Below are positions 8,633 through 17,213 of a stretch of DNA of 64,000 bases, in pieces. Both the position numbers and the translations under genes were made by a program. The stretch spans positions 56,692 through 120,691 of the forward strand of contig FMVL01000004.1 in NCBI GenBank assembly GCA_900102235.1. Direction: 5' to 3'. The stretch's first letter is position 1. Each line of letters starts with the position of its first letter. This DNA is from Lachnospiraceae bacterium XBB2008. GTDB lineage: Bacteria > Bacillota > Clostridia > Lachnospirales > Lachnospiraceae. The notes under the pieces are model-generated. The model did no database searches. It saw nothing but the letters and a program-made list of their open reading frames with translations, and was not told where the DNA came from.

Positions 8633-9786
8633 TTCAATACCTCCTGACAGTATTCAAGTGCTCTTGAGATCACCGTGTCCATATCATAATATCTGTACTC
8701 TCCGAGTCGCCCCCCGATATGTACTCTGGTGTCCGAATCGGCCTTTTGGCGGTATTTTGCATACAGGGCCGAATTCTTCTCATCGTTAACGGGATAGTAG
8801 GATTCCTCTCCCGGCTCCCATTTATGGCTGTATTCGCGGCTTATAATCGTGCAGGGGATCTCCTGCCCCTCCTCATCGAGCCCGAATTCGAACCATTTGT
8901 GTTCTATTATCCTGGTAAAAGGTGTATCCGCATCGGTGTAATTGACCACCGCATTACCCTGAAAATTGGGCATATCGAGCTTCTCCGTATCGAATCTGAC
9001 GGATCTGTACTCAAGTGTCCCCAGTTCATACCCGTAAAAAGCATCGATCGGCCCTGTGTATATCACATGCTCAGCTGCTCCATCAAGCGCAGCGCGGTTT
9101 GCGGGATCGAGATAATCCGTATCAAGCCTCACCTCAATGCCTTCAAGTAACCTCTCGAAGATCTGCGTGTATCCGCCCGTAGGGATCCCCTGGAAAAGTG
9201 CGTTAAAGTAGTTATTGTCATAGATCAGCCTTACGGGGAGCCTGCGTATGATGAATGCCGGAAGTTCCGTACACGGACGCCCCCACTGCTTCATCGTATA
9301 ATCCCTGATCAGCTTCTCGTATATATCCGTTCCGACCAGGGAAATAGCCTGTTCTTCAAGATTTTCCGGCTCAAACTCCGATACCGGAATGCCTTTTGCC
9401 TTAGCCGCACGCTCGATGTATTCGCGTTTCTGCCCGTCTATGCGTGCGCGGGCTTCATCCGGAGTGATGACTCCCCACATTCGGTTGAATGTGTACATGT
9501 TGAAAGGGAGGGAATACATCTCGCCGTGATAATTGGCAACGGGAGAATTGGTATACCTGTTGAAGACCGCAAATCGGTTTACATAATCCCAGACTTTTTT
9601 ATCGTTCGTATGAAAAATATGTGCTCCGTATTTGTGGACATTAATGCCGTCTATCCGCTCCGTATAGGTATTCCCGCCGATATGGGATCTCTTATCGACT
9701 ACAAGTACCTTTTTCCCGGCCTTATTCAGTTCATGGGCGCATACGGCACCGTAGAACCCGGCACCGACTATCAGATAGTCATACAT
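8629..9786 (-). CDS. glf: UDP-galactopyranose mutase
   Basis: A 385-residue flavoprotein that interconverts UDP-galactopyranose and UDP-galactofuranose, supplying Galf for surface glycans. The N-terminal FAD site is YLIVGAGFYGAV, followed by HIGGNTYTE and NVHKYGAHIFHTN; RLPVR and the C-terminal GGRLGEYRYYDMD are also diagnostic. The start MYDYL has GAGGAAA 6 nt ahead; an in-frame ATG 36 nt upstream overlaps the holA stop by ATGA and is the alternative. It may feed the glycan island near 41-64 kb (inference). Confidence 0.95.
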   Translation of the reverse strand: MYDYLIVGAGFYGAVCAHELNKAGKKVLVVDKRSHIGGNTYTERIDGINVHKYGAHIFHTNDKKVWDYVNRFAVFNRYTNSPVANYHGEMYSLPFNMYTFNRMWGVITPDEARARIDGQKREYIERAAKAKGIPVSEFEPENLEEQAISLVGTDIYEKLIRDYTMKQWGRPCTELPAFIIRRLPVRLIYDNNYFNALFQGIPTGGYTQIFERLLEGIEVRLDTDYLDPANRAALDGAAEHVIYTGPIDAFYGYELGTLEYRSVRFDTEKLDMPNFQGNAVVNYTDADTPFTRIIEHKWFEFGLDEEGQEIPCTIISREYSHKWEPGEESYYPVNDEKNSALYAKYRQKADSDTRVHIGGRLGEYRYYDMDTVISRALEYCQEVLK

Positions 9787-9818
9787 GTTTTCCTCATTTC
9801 CGGCCCTGTCATACGGGC

Positions 9819-10859
9819 TCATTTCCGGCTGCAGGTCAGCCTTACCATCAATGTATCCAAAGATATCCGGTCGGTCATCTGTCCGGTCTTTACGGCCATA
9901 TCCGCATCGGTACAGAGATTCAGCGCACTTTTCAGCTCATCAAGCGAATAGCCGCCGGTCTGTCTCTTATATTTTTTCATGGTAAATTCGGGTTTTCCGA
10001 CCTTCTTGCAGATCACGCCGTCACCCTGCCCGCGAACCTCCAGATCCTTGATCTTAAGGAGGGTATCGTAATGCCTCGTGATCAGAACCAGGATCTTGTA
10101 AGGCGATTCCTTGAGCGCGACCAGATCGTAGTAGAGACCGAGTGCCTGATCCTTATTGCCCAGAGCCACCGCATCACACATATCGAAGACCCTATCCTCG
10201 AGTCTGCGGGTACATATCGCATCTATGTCGTCATGACTGACAGAGCCTTTTTCCAGACAGTATGCGGAAAGCTTCTCGCATTCATTGGACAGCGCCAGCA
10301 TATCCGTCCCCGCCACGCTGACCATATATGCGGCATCATTTGAAGATATGGGAGTTCCGAGCTTTTTGAGCCTTCCGGCGAGCCAGACGGCGATGGTAGC
10401 TTCGGTCTGCTCGGGAAACTCCGATACGAGTCCGCATTTTGCCACGGTCTTATACAGTTTCAGCCTTTTATCCGCTTTTTTCTCGCAAAAGACAATGCTC
10501 GTAGACTCGCACACTCCCTGATCGATGTACTCCTCGATAACAGGGCAGGCGTCCTCAAACCAGCCCGAATCTTCGATCAGGATCACACGGCGTTCAGCCA
10601 TGAACGGAAGCGTCTCTGCCAGATCTATGATCCTCTCGGGCTGAGTGTCGGGTCCGATGAAGCGGTCAAAAGCAAGCGATCCCTTAACGGCACCCATGGC
10701 TTCGCACAGGCTGTCCCGAAACTGCAGGCGTAAATAGTCCTCAGCCCCGTACAGAAGATGTACCGGGCTGAAAGTCTTATCCTGTATGACCTTATTGAGG
10801 ATCTTTATATCTTTTTGGGGATCGGCTTTCTGTCTGCCGTAGAATGCGCCGTCGCTCAC
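9819..10859 (-). CDS. holA: DNA polymerase III delta subunit
   Basis: A 346-residue HolA-like protein, the clamp-loader subunit that opens the sliding clamp. Features are an N-terminal AAA+-like fold (HLLYGAEDYLRLQFRDSL), RRVILIEDSGWF, and the C-terminal helical KIKDLEVRGQG / EFTMKKYKRQTGGYSLDEL segment seen in Firmicute HolA proteins. Translation starts at GTG, which overlaps the stop of the GGDEF-Nudix gene (GTGA). Finding a replication gene between a signalling enzyme and sugar genes is odd but the junctions are clean. Confidence 0.88.
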   Translation of the reverse strand: MSDGAFYGRQKADPQKDIKILNKVIQDKTFSPVHLLYGAEDYLRLQFRDSLCEAMGAVKGSLAFDRFIGPDTQPERIIDLAETLPFMAERRVILIEDSGWFEDACPVIEEYIDQGVCESTSIVFCEKKADKRLKLYKTVAKCGLVSEFPEQTEATIAVWLAGRLKKLGTPISSNDAAYMVSVAGTDMLALSNECEKLSAYCLEKGSVSHDDIDAICTRRLEDRVFDMCDAVALGNKDQALGLYYDLVALKESPYKILVLITRHYDTLLKIKDLEVRGQGDGVICKKVGKPEFTMKKYKRQTGGYSLDELKSALNLCTDADMAVKTGQMTDRISLDTLMVRLTCSRK

Positions 10860-12829
10860 GTATTAAAAACCTCTTTGATGCTGTCATAGTGGAGGAACAC
10901 CCCGTCAGCACCCAGTTCAGCGATGTCCGAAGCCTTGGCCAGCATATAGCCGTCAGCCTCCTCCCGCTGGATCTTAACCTGATCATCATCGAAATCCATC
11001 ACGAAACGATACACGTCCACGAAATAATTGTCTCCCTCATCCGGATTATCGCGCTTGTAGGAGAACATGTATCCACCCTCAGCACCGCTCACATCCAGAC
11101 CGGTCTCCTCGCGTATCTCCCTGACAACGGCATCATAGGATTTTTCTCCCGCAATGGCAGCGCCGCCCGAAACCTCCCACCAGCCGGGAGCCCAGGACTT
11201 GCTCATGACACGTCTGGTGACCAGAAATTCACCGGTAGGCTTCATTACCACTCCGAGCACGGTCAGATGATAATCACCGTCCTTCATCGTGAAGTCGTTT
11301 CTTTTCATGGTGCGGCCGGTCAGTTCCTTGTTCGCATCATATATATCCCAAAGTTCGTCGGCCTTTTCCGCCGTGGGTTCAGCCGGTTTTGCATTCATTC
11401 CGGAAGCGGGCTCTGCAGCGTTCTTTCCGGCAGCGAGTTCCGCCGCATTCACAGCCGGGGCAAGATCAGCCGCATCCGGCACTTCACCTATATATGTGAT
11501 CACGCGGTTTCTTCCGCTTTCCTTGGCAAAATAGAGCAGTTCGTCAGCCACCGTGATCTCGGCATCGGCGCTCTTGTTCGGATCACCCTCGACCAGACCG
11601 TAACTCATCGTAAAGCGGATGGTCTGTGCGCCGTAATCAATGCTCGCAGCGCGGATCTCGCGAAGGATGTTCCACATATGTGCCTTCGCCTCTTCAAGCT
11701 TCATATCCTCAATGATGAACAGGAACTCCTCGCCGCCCCATCTGACAACGGTGCCCTTTCCGGCCATACGGTCGCTTAATATGCGGGCAACTTCTTTTAA
11801 TACCGCATCACCCGCATCATGGCCGTAGGTATCGTTTACTTTTTTGAAAAAGTCGATATCGCCCATGGCTATGCAGTAAACCTGCCCGTACTTGTCCGCC
11901 GCACGCCTGATCTGTTCTAACTTGAGATTTCCACTACGTCTGTTATTTAAATTGGTGAGAGGATCTCTTTCCACCAGTTTCTTAAGCGACCCCCTTACAA
12001 AAAGTGCGCACCGGCCCATATCTCCGACCTCGTCTTCGCGGTTTAATACGCTCTGATCAAGATTGCCGTCCAGCCGTCCGCTCGCCATCGAACCCATGAA
12101 ATCCTTGAGTTTATCCAGATGCTTCACGAGTTTGGATGTATAACCGGTCATCCAGAGAGCCGCAAGCAGACCGGCTACGATGATGATCGCACCGTATACG
12201 GCCGACAGCCTGTATACGTATCCCAGCGTCTCGCTGAACGGACGTCCAACACCTATCATACCAATACACGTGTTATCTTTCGTAAAGATCGGTGTATACT
12301 GCACACAATATCTGACTTTCTCAATGGTCACATCATTAAAGAAATACTCGCGGCCGCCGATCAGTACCTCACTTGAGATCTTGTTGTTCGCTATCGTATT
12401 GGTCGCGGCATTTCCGTCACTGTCATTTATCGTGGAGATCATGCGGGTATCATAGAAGAAAAGCGAGATCTCTGTGCCGGTCTCCCCGGCCACATGCTCA
12501 ACGAATGATGTATCCTCGGAGATCACCGCATCGCCTTTCTTAAGATAGGCTCGTTCCTGAGCCTCATCTATGAGCAGATTATATTCACCGGGGTACATGT
12601 CCTCATAATAGGTGAGTATCATCATCGACACGTGCTTTAAGTCACCCTGCATCTCTTTTTGCAGAGCGCGTGTATATATGGCGATGCTCGCACACAGAAA
12701 TACGATCCCAAGCACAACTATCGTAAGGATTGTACGCAGAAGAAACGCTTTCTTAAGGCCGCCCTCGCCTTTGAGCTCTACTTCATCGATTGTGGTTGGC
12801 ATTACGGTCGATCTGGTCTTTTCTTTCAT
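10856..12829 (-). CDS. Membrane diguanylate cyclase fused to a Nudix hydrolase domain
   Basis: A 657-residue protein. Order: membrane segment (about 28-52), extracytoplasmic Cache-like sensor (53-205), second membrane segment (about 208-228), HAMP-like linker (230-280), GGDEF domain with RWGGEEF (motif 365-369), an Ala/Pro-rich linker (450-490), and a Nudix domain with an intact box (Gly556 to Leu578, REIREETGL). The GGDEF half makes c-di-GMP from GTP; no RxxD inhibitory site precedes GGEEF. The Nudix half (WDIYDAN-LTGR start) resembles the isopentenyl-diphosphate-isomerase-like branch, substrate unknown. A GGAGG site precedes the ATG. The frame is continuous, so this is not a misread of two genes. 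Confidence 0.9.
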   Translation of the reverse strand: MKEKTRSTVMPTTIDEVELKGEGGLKKAFLLRTILTIVVLGIVFLCASIAIYTRALQKEMQGDLKHVSMMILTYYEDMYPGEYNLLIDEAQERAYLKKGDAVISEDTSFVEHVAGETGTEISLFFYDTRMISTINDSDGNAATNTIANNKISSEVLIGGREYFFNDVTIEKVRYCVQYTPIFTKDNTCIGMIGVGRPFSETLGYVYRLSAVYGAIIIVAGLLAALWMTGYTSKLVKHLDKLKDFMGSMASGRLDGNLDQSVLNREDEVGDMGRCALFVRGSLKKLVERDPLTNLNNRRSGNLKLEQIRRAADKYGQVYCIAMGDIDFFKKVNDTYGHDAGDAVLKEVARILSDRMAGKGTVVRWGGEEFLFIIEDMKLEEAKAHMWNILREIRAASIDYGAQTIRFTMSYGLVEGDPNKSADAEITVADELLYFAKESGRNRVITYIGEVPDAADLAPAVNAAELAAGKNAAEPASGMNAKPAEPTAEKADELWDIYDANKELTGRTMKRNDFTMKDGDYHLTVLGVVMKPTGEFLVTRRVMSKSWAPGWWEVSGGAAIAGEKSYDAVVREIREETGLDVSGAEGGYMFSYKRDNPDEGDNYFVDVYRFVMDFDDDQVKIQREEADGYMLAKASDIAELGADGVFLHYDSIKEVFNT

Positions 12830-12858
12830 AGGCTGCCTCCAATGAACATATATACACT

Positions 12859-12867
12859 ATGATACCA
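12859..12867 (-). promoter_or_regulatory. Extended -10 for the GGDEF-Nudix operon
   Basis: Minus-strand TGGTATCAT (TGn plus TATCAT) lies 30 bp upstream of the ATG, with GGAGG between. No good -35 is visible, as expected for an extended -10 promoter. Confidence 0.4.
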
Positions 12868-12898
12868 CTATCAGGGTATGTGTGGTATACTTGTGCAT

Positions 12899-12949
12899 GG
12901 CAATACATCCATGTATTGCCAAACATGCACTGATTTCATCCATGAAATC
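12899..12949. promoter_or_regulatory. Twin palindromes with a CATCCATG core
   Basis: GGCAATACAT-CC-ATGTATTGCC (12899-12920) and GATTTCAT-CC-ATGAAATC (12932-12949) are perfect dyads sharing the centre CATCCATG. They lie between the divergent GGDEF-Nudix and lipoprotein genes, just ahead of the lipoprotein start; the second contains an in-frame ATG. They could be paired operators or an RNA structure controlling lipoprotein translation. Confidence 0.45.
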
Positions 12950-12959
12950 GAACACGGTT

Positions 12960-13496
12960 ATGAACACACAAAAACATCAAACAAAAGTTCACAGACGCCC
13001 GGTCGGGATGATCGCAGTCATCATGCTCCTTGCCCTGCTCTGCCAGGGTTGTACCGAAAAGAGCATCCCGCTCGCATCGGCACTCAGCATGGATTCGGAA
13101 GGAAACACCGGCCTGGGCATACACACAGGATCCACCTACGACGAATGGGCCACCGCATACGGCGGATTCGAAGTTCAGGTTGCGGACGGCGAGAACTACG
13201 TTCCCTATACCGTTGACATCCCGGAAGAAAGAAAAGAAATGTCCGAAGATACCGAACCGATCCCTCATGACGGCAGATTCATGGTCGCAGCCTTTTACAT
13301 CGACGACGTACCCATGAGCGTAAAAGATATCGCCGAAGCGACGGGAGTCGGCACGGATGAGCTGGCCGATCACCTCGCATCACCCGAGTATCTGGCTGAA
13401 CACACAGTTGTCTTCAGATATATGATCTTCATAATTGAGAATGATGTTGTAAACAATATCGCCTGTGATTATTTGGACTACAACTCGGAACTGTAG
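12960..13496 (+). CDS. Small predicted lipoprotein, function unknown
   Basis: A 178-residue protein with a basic N-terminus, a hydrophobic stretch and a lipobox ending LCQGC, so it should be lipid-anchored outside the membrane. The rest is acidic and soluble (GIHTGSTYDEWATAYGGFEVQ, then a C-terminal FRYMIFIIENDVVNNIACDYLD). No family was recognised. The start is uncertain: an ATG at 12942 is in frame but lies inside a palindrome, and neither has a strong ribosome site. It is 36 bp upstream of the amylase gene on the same strand, so co-transcription is likely. Confidence 0.65.
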   Translation: MNTQKHQTKVHRRPVGMIAVIMLLALLCQGCTEKSIPLASALSMDSEGNTGLGIHTGSTYDEWATAYGGFEVQVADGENYVPYTVDIPEERKEMSEDTEPIPHDGRFMVAAFYIDDVPMSVKDIAEATGVGTDELADHLASPEYLAEHTVVFRYMIFIIENDVVNNIACDYLDYNSEL

Positions 13497-13532
13497 CAGA
13501 AAATATAATATCCATACAACGGAGGAACGATC

Positions 13533-14846
13533 ATGTGGGCATATGAAAGCGTATTCTATCAAATTTATCCGTTAGGCTTCTGCGGAGCCCCCTTTGAAAA
13601 CGACGGTGTGCCCGAGCACCGTATCTTAAAGGTCCTCGACTGGATCCCTCATATGAAAAAGCTCGGGATCAATGCGATCTATTTTTCCCCGATATTCGAA
13701 TCGGATACCCACGGCTACAATACAAGAGACTACACAAAGCTCGATACCAGACTCGGGACCAATGACGATTTCAAAAAAGTCTGTGACGCGCTTCATGCGG
13801 AAGGCATCCGCATAGTCTTGGACGGCGTGTTCAATCATGTAGGCCGCGGCTTCTGGGCATTTCAGGATGTTCTGAAAAACAGGGAAAACTCCCCTTACAG
13901 ATGGTGGTTTGCCAATATCAGTTTCGAAGGAAACTCAAACTATAACGACGGTCTCTGGTACGAAGGCTGGGAAGGCAACTACGATCTGGTCAAACTCAAT
14001 CTCGGAAACGAAGATGTCGTTCAGCATATCTTTTCCGCCGTAAAAGGATGGGTAGATGAATTCGACATCGACGGACTCAGGCTCGATGTGGCTTACTGCC
14101 TGCCCGATGAATTCTGCAGACGGCTGCGCGGCTATTGCGACACCCTTAAAGATGACTTCTTCATCCTGGGCGAGGTTCTCCACGGCGAATACGGACGCAT
14201 GCTCGAAGCCAAGAACATCCACTCCGTGACCAATTACCAGTGCTATAAAGGCCTGCACTCCGCCTTTAATTCAATGAACATGTTCGAGATCATCCACTCT
14301 CTCGCACGCCTCTTCGGCCCCGAAGACTGGACAGTCGCACGAGGCAGACACCTCTTAAGCTTCATCGACAATCACGATGTCTCAAGAGCAGCCTCTATCA
14401 TCAACAATCCCGCGCATCTGCCTCTGGTCTATGCCATGATCTTCGGAATGCCGGGCATACCCTGCGTATACTACGGCAGTGAATGGGGAGAAAAAGCCGA
14501 TAAATCCCAGGGTGATCCTGCTCTGCGCGTAAGTTTCGATGCTCCTCAGTGGAACGAGCTCACTGACTTCATCGCCAGGCTCGCAGCAGCAAAAAAAGGA
14601 TCCGAAGCCTTAAACTACGGTGGCTTCAGATCCGTTGTACTTACCAATAAACAGTGCATCTTCGAGAGAAAGTCCGAAAACGAGCGCGTTCTCGTTGCGA
14701 TAAACGCCGACTCAGAACCCTTCACAGCTCACTTCGACGCGGGCTGCGGTCAGGCAACCGACCTGATCACCGGTAACCTGCATGACTTCGGCGGAGGCAG
14801 CGAACTCGCGCCTTATTCAGCATATTTCTGGAAGTGCGAACGGTAA
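13533..14846 (+). CDS. Cytoplasmic GH13 alpha-amylase family glycosidase
   Basis: A 437-residue GH13 enzyme without signal peptide, so it acts on internal or imported alpha-glucans such as maltodextrins. The four conserved regions are present: DGVFNHV (97-103), GLRLDVAY with nucleophile Asp185, ILGEVLH with acid/base Glu214, and FIDNHDVSR with Asp282. QIYPLGFCGAP at the N-terminus and the SPIFESDTHGYNTRDY segment resemble cyclomaltodextrinase/neopullulanase-like members. A GGAGG site is 8 nt before the ATG. Transcription ends at the hairpin at 14853-14989. Confidence 0.93.
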   Translation: MWAYESVFYQIYPLGFCGAPFENDGVPEHRILKVLDWIPHMKKLGINAIYFSPIFESDTHGYNTRDYTKLDTRLGTNDDFKKVCDALHAEGIRIVLDGVFNHVGRGFWAFQDVLKNRENSPYRWWFANISFEGNSNYNDGLWYEGWEGNYDLVKLNLGNEDVVQHIFSAVKGWVDEFDIDGLRLDVAYCLPDEFCRRLRGYCDTLKDDFFILGEVLHGEYGRMLEAKNIHSVTNYQCYKGLHSAFNSMNMFEIIHSLARLFGPEDWTVARGRHLLSFIDNHDVSRAASIINNPAHLPLVYAMIFGMPGIPCVYYGSEWGEKADKSQGDPALRVSFDAPQWNELTDFIARLAAAKKGSEALNYGGFRSVVLTNKQCIFERKSENERVLVAINADSEPFTAHFDAGCGQATDLITGNLHDFGGGSELAPYSAYFWKCER

Positions 14847-14852
14847 TATGCA

Positions 14853-14989
14853 GGCTTACATATATGATTCACCGCAGGCACGCTCTCGCTGCTTTCACCT
14901 CGCAGCGGACGCTAGGCTCGAAAATACCTCGCCAAGCGCCGGCGGGCTCACAGCACCTGCTTGTAAATCATATATGCAAGCCTTTTTTT
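14853..14989 (+). terminator. Terminator built from a long palindromic repeat (copy C)
   Basis: GGCTTACATATATGATTCAC (14853-14872) pairs with the run ending CATATATGCAAGCC (14969-14982), followed on the plus strand by seven T residues. The loop of about 100 nt holds CTCGCTGC and CTCGCAGCGG, complementary or identical to the core of the two shorter palindromic repeats. It probably ends the amylase transcript and may be a larger member of the same repeat family. Confidence 0.7.
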
Positions 14990-15752
14990 ACTTCGCCTGT
15001 TTATACACAGGATCGGCGGGATAGCCGCCTTTGAGTTTCTGCATGCCGCGCTGGATCGCGTCCTTTGACGATTTCCAGTCGGCATCTTTGTTCCGGTAGT
15101 CGAACTTCTCGACCATCCAGGCCACATCTTCGCTTATGCGCTCCATGTTCTCTTCCATCAGTTTGAACATTGCGGCGAAGAACTCCTTTTTTTCGGAATC
15201 CTTCATATGGAGCTCGGCATATTCGCACAGGTCGCCGAAGTGCGTCAGGCAAAAGCCCTTGGATGATGTGATACGGTTACGGAAGTCCGGATCCCTGTCG
15301 TACATGGTCAGGAACGTGTCCAGGTATCTGTCGTACTCGTTTGCAAAGTGATTGCAGATATAGCAGCTTCTGTTTCTGCTCTCGATCCACGCACTGACCG
15401 AATTGGTTTTGCCGCTTCCGCCTTTGAGCCTGTCCTTGAAAGAGATCTTCGCGGGACCGTAGGATGCAAACTCCTTCTTCATCTCGCCGATCGTACGCAT
15501 ATAGTGTGTCTTCAGGATCCATGCGTTGCCGAGGGTGTTGCCATAGTCGAACATCTTCTTGAAGTGGGTTCTGCAAAAGCCGGCGCGGTCCGTCATATCG
15601 CGGATATCGGCTTCCATGTATGAACTGCCGGACCCCAAAACGAAGTCCATCAGATCCTGCTCGATGTTTCTCTCGATGTAGCAGAACGGGCATTCATCAT
15701 GTGCGTTCACGGCATCATTTAACGGTATCGTATAGAGTTTTTCTTTTGACAT
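14988..15752 (-). CDS. DUF6062-like cysteine/histidine-rich protein
   Basis: A 254-residue soluble protein matching the DUF6062 pattern of Lachnospiraceae: LYTIPLNDAV at the N-terminus, then CPFC (Cys21, Cys24), FCRTHF, CYIC and FCLTHF. Each CxxC pairs with a later CxTH, suggesting two structural metal sites. The middle holds SSYMEADIRDMTDRAGFC. Molecular function is not known. A strong GGGAGGG site precedes the ATG, and TTGAAC-18-TATGAC upstream may be its promoter. It stands alone and is convergent with the amylase gene. Confidence 0.8.
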   Translation of the reverse strand: MSKEKLYTIPLNDAVNAHDECPFCYIERNIEQDLMDFVLGSGSSYMEADIRDMTDRAGFCRTHFKKMFDYGNTLGNAWILKTHYMRTIGEMKKEFASYGPAKISFKDRLKGGSGKTNSVSAWIESRNRSCYICNHFANEYDRYLDTFLTMYDRDPDFRNRITSSKGFCLTHFGDLCEYAELHMKDSEKKEFFAAMFKLMEENMERISEDVAWMVEKFDYRNKDADWKSSKDAIQRGMQKLKGGYPADPVYKQAK

Positions 15753-15908
15753 GTCGTCCCTCCCGGGTGGCTTACAAGCCCGTCATAATTTTTCCTAAAA
15801 TATCAGTTCAAAGATTGGTAGTATTCACAAAATTTAATCTAATTGTACTCCTAAGCGAGCGTCTCCACAACATGTTGTATGCCCCCGAATCCACGCCGAA
15901 ATTGACTA

Positions 15909-15937
15909 TTGAAGGCCCCATTTCGCTATGATATAGT
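15909..15937 (+). promoter_or_regulatory. Promoter of the tetR operon
   Basis: TTGAAG (15909-15914), 17-bp spacer, TATAGT (15932-15937) preceded by TGA, an extended -10. The dyad at 15944-15958 starts 7 bp downstream, over the expected transcription start. Confidence 0.6.
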
Positions 15938-15943
15938 TGAAAA

Positions 15944-15958
15944 TGACCGTTCGGGTCA
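15944..15958 (+). promoter_or_regulatory. TGACC-5-GGTCA operator candidate
   Basis: A perfect 5-bp dyad with a 5-nt centre overlaps the predicted transcription start of the TetR-type gene, the usual place for TetR-family self-repression. Confidence 0.5.
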
Positions 15959-15983
15959 CTATACAAAACAAGGCGATTTTCCA

Positions 15984-16583
15984 ATGAACGAAAAGTTTTT
16001 TGATCTGAAAAAAGAGAAGCAGGACCGCATCATAAATGCAGCCCTGAAGGTATTTGCCGAGAACGGATACCGCCACTGCTCAACCGATGATATCGTGCAT
16101 GAAGCAGGCATCAGCAAAGGTCTTTTATTCCACTATTTCGGTTCCAAGATGAACCTCTATGAATTCCTGTATGACTATTGTGTCAAGTTCCTGAGCATGG
16201 AGCTCAAGGGCACTGTCAGTGCGGACGAAAAAGACTATTTCAACCTGATGCAAAACGCCGAGCTTGCCAAGAAGAATGTTCTGCGCAGCTATCCGCACAT
16301 GCAGGCTTTCATCGACCGCAGCATGACCGAGGATGATGAGGATGCCATCGACAATACCTCAAACTTAAGAGAGGAGCTTCAGTCCATATACGACGGGCTT
16401 CTCGGGCAGGTGGACTCATCAAGATTCCGCAAGGAAGCCGATCCGGCACAGGTTCACACGATGCTGCAGGCAGCACTGAGCTCCGTCATGGCCGATCAGC
16501 TGCAATCAAGCGCTTTCAATCCTGACCACTATTATGAAGAAGGAATGAAATACATTAATATGCTCAGAAGCATATGTTATTAA
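15984..16583 (+). CDS. TetR/AcrR family transcriptional regulator
   Basis: A 199-residue repressor-type protein. The N-terminal HTH is canonical: RIINAALKVFAENGY, then CSTDDIVHEAGISKGLLFHYFGSK, with the usual YF at the end of the recognition helix. The C-terminal ligand domain is not recognisable by family. The start MNEKFF was preferred to an upstream in-frame ATG that would begin at the promoter. A dyad at the promoter suggests self-regulation. It lies 30 bp ahead of the helical repeat protein gene, which is probably its co-transcribed partner. Confidence 0.9.
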   Translation: MNEKFFDLKKEKQDRIINAALKVFAENGYRHCSTDDIVHEAGISKGLLFHYFGSKMNLYEFLYDYCVKFLSMELKGTVSADEKDYFNLMQNAELAKKNVLRSYPHMQAFIDRSMTEDDEDAIDNTSNLREELQSIYDGLLGQVDSSRFRKEADPAQVHTMLQAALSSVMADQLQSSAFNPDHYYEEGMKYINMLRSICY

Positions 16584-16613
16584 TCAACACCGATTAACGA
16601 AAGGAGATCTATC

Positions 16614-17204
16614 ATGGCAAAAGGACTGGGAAAAGTAATCCTGACAAGCAGTATACTCGCAGGAGCAGCTTTGGGCTCATATATGTTCTTCAAAAAGGAA
16701 GGGCTTATCGATGAGGAAAAGACACCTGCCGAAAACGCCATCAACATCCGTAACAGAGTGACTGCCGATGCAGCAGAGTATTTCAACAGGGACCGTTCCT
16801 ACGTAGATCTTAACGAGGATGGCACAGAGAGATCTGCCGACGTTTCACCGGACAACATAGTTAAGCATGCCGCAGACAGCGTAAATGCAGTTAAGGAAAA
16901 GGTTGTCGAGAGCGTAAAGAGCGTGACAGAGAGTGTTGCCGGAAGCATCGAGAAGGCCGTAGAGAATACCGAAGAAGCCCTTGAGAAGGCAAAAGAAGAA
17001 GCTGCCGAAGCTGTAGAGGAAGCCACCGAAGCCGTAGAGGAAAAAGCCGAAGAAGTTAAGGAAGCCGCTGAAGAAAAAGCCGAGGAAGTTAAGGAAGCCG
17101 CTGATGACGGTTTCACTCCCGGGATCCAGGCCGACAAAATAGCTGCCGACAGCAAAGCCATCGGCAGCACGGTAAGCGAAGAATTCTTCAACGACGAAGC
17201 CTGA
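16614..17204 (+). CDS. Membrane-anchored amphipathic helical repeat protein
   Basis: A 196-residue protein with an N-terminal hydrophobic segment (about 7-25, ILTSSILAGAALGSYMFF) and a long Ala/Glu/Lys/Val-rich region (about 85-162) that should form continuous amphipathic helix. It ends with tandem 11-residue units, EEKAEEVKEAA, encoded by a 33-bp direct duplication (about 17040-17105). Such 11-mers occur in apolipoprotein-like and LEA-like proteins and in YtxH-type stress proteins; no specific function is claimed. AAGGAG precedes the ATG, and the gene follows tetR closely. Confidence 0.75.
   Translation: MAKGLGKVILTSSILAGAALGSYMFFKKEGLIDEEKTPAENAINIRNRVTADAAEYFNRDRSYVDLNEDGTERSADVSPDNIVKHAADSVNAVKEKVVESVKSVTESVAGSIEKAVENTEEALEKAKEEAAEAVEEATEAVEEKAEEVKEAAEEKAEEVKEAADDGFTPGIQADKIAADSKAIGSTVSEEFFNDEA
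17040..17105 (+). repeat. 33-bp tandem duplication in coding sequence
   Basis: Two adjacent 33-bp units beginning GAAAAAGCCGA differ by about two bases and encode the same 11 residues. They keep the frame and lengthen the amphipathic helix, so copy number could vary between strains. Confidence 0.75.
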
Positions 17205-17213
17205 TGAGCATCC

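Noticed and set aside
14988-15752. Second overlapping minus-strand frame of 138 codons (15277-15693)
   Set aside because: It lies inside the DUF6062-like gene, is Arg-rich and has no ribosome site.
16799-17191. Ser/Ala-rich minus-strand frame
   Set aside because: It is a shadow of the Glu/Ala/Lys repeat gene on the plus strand.
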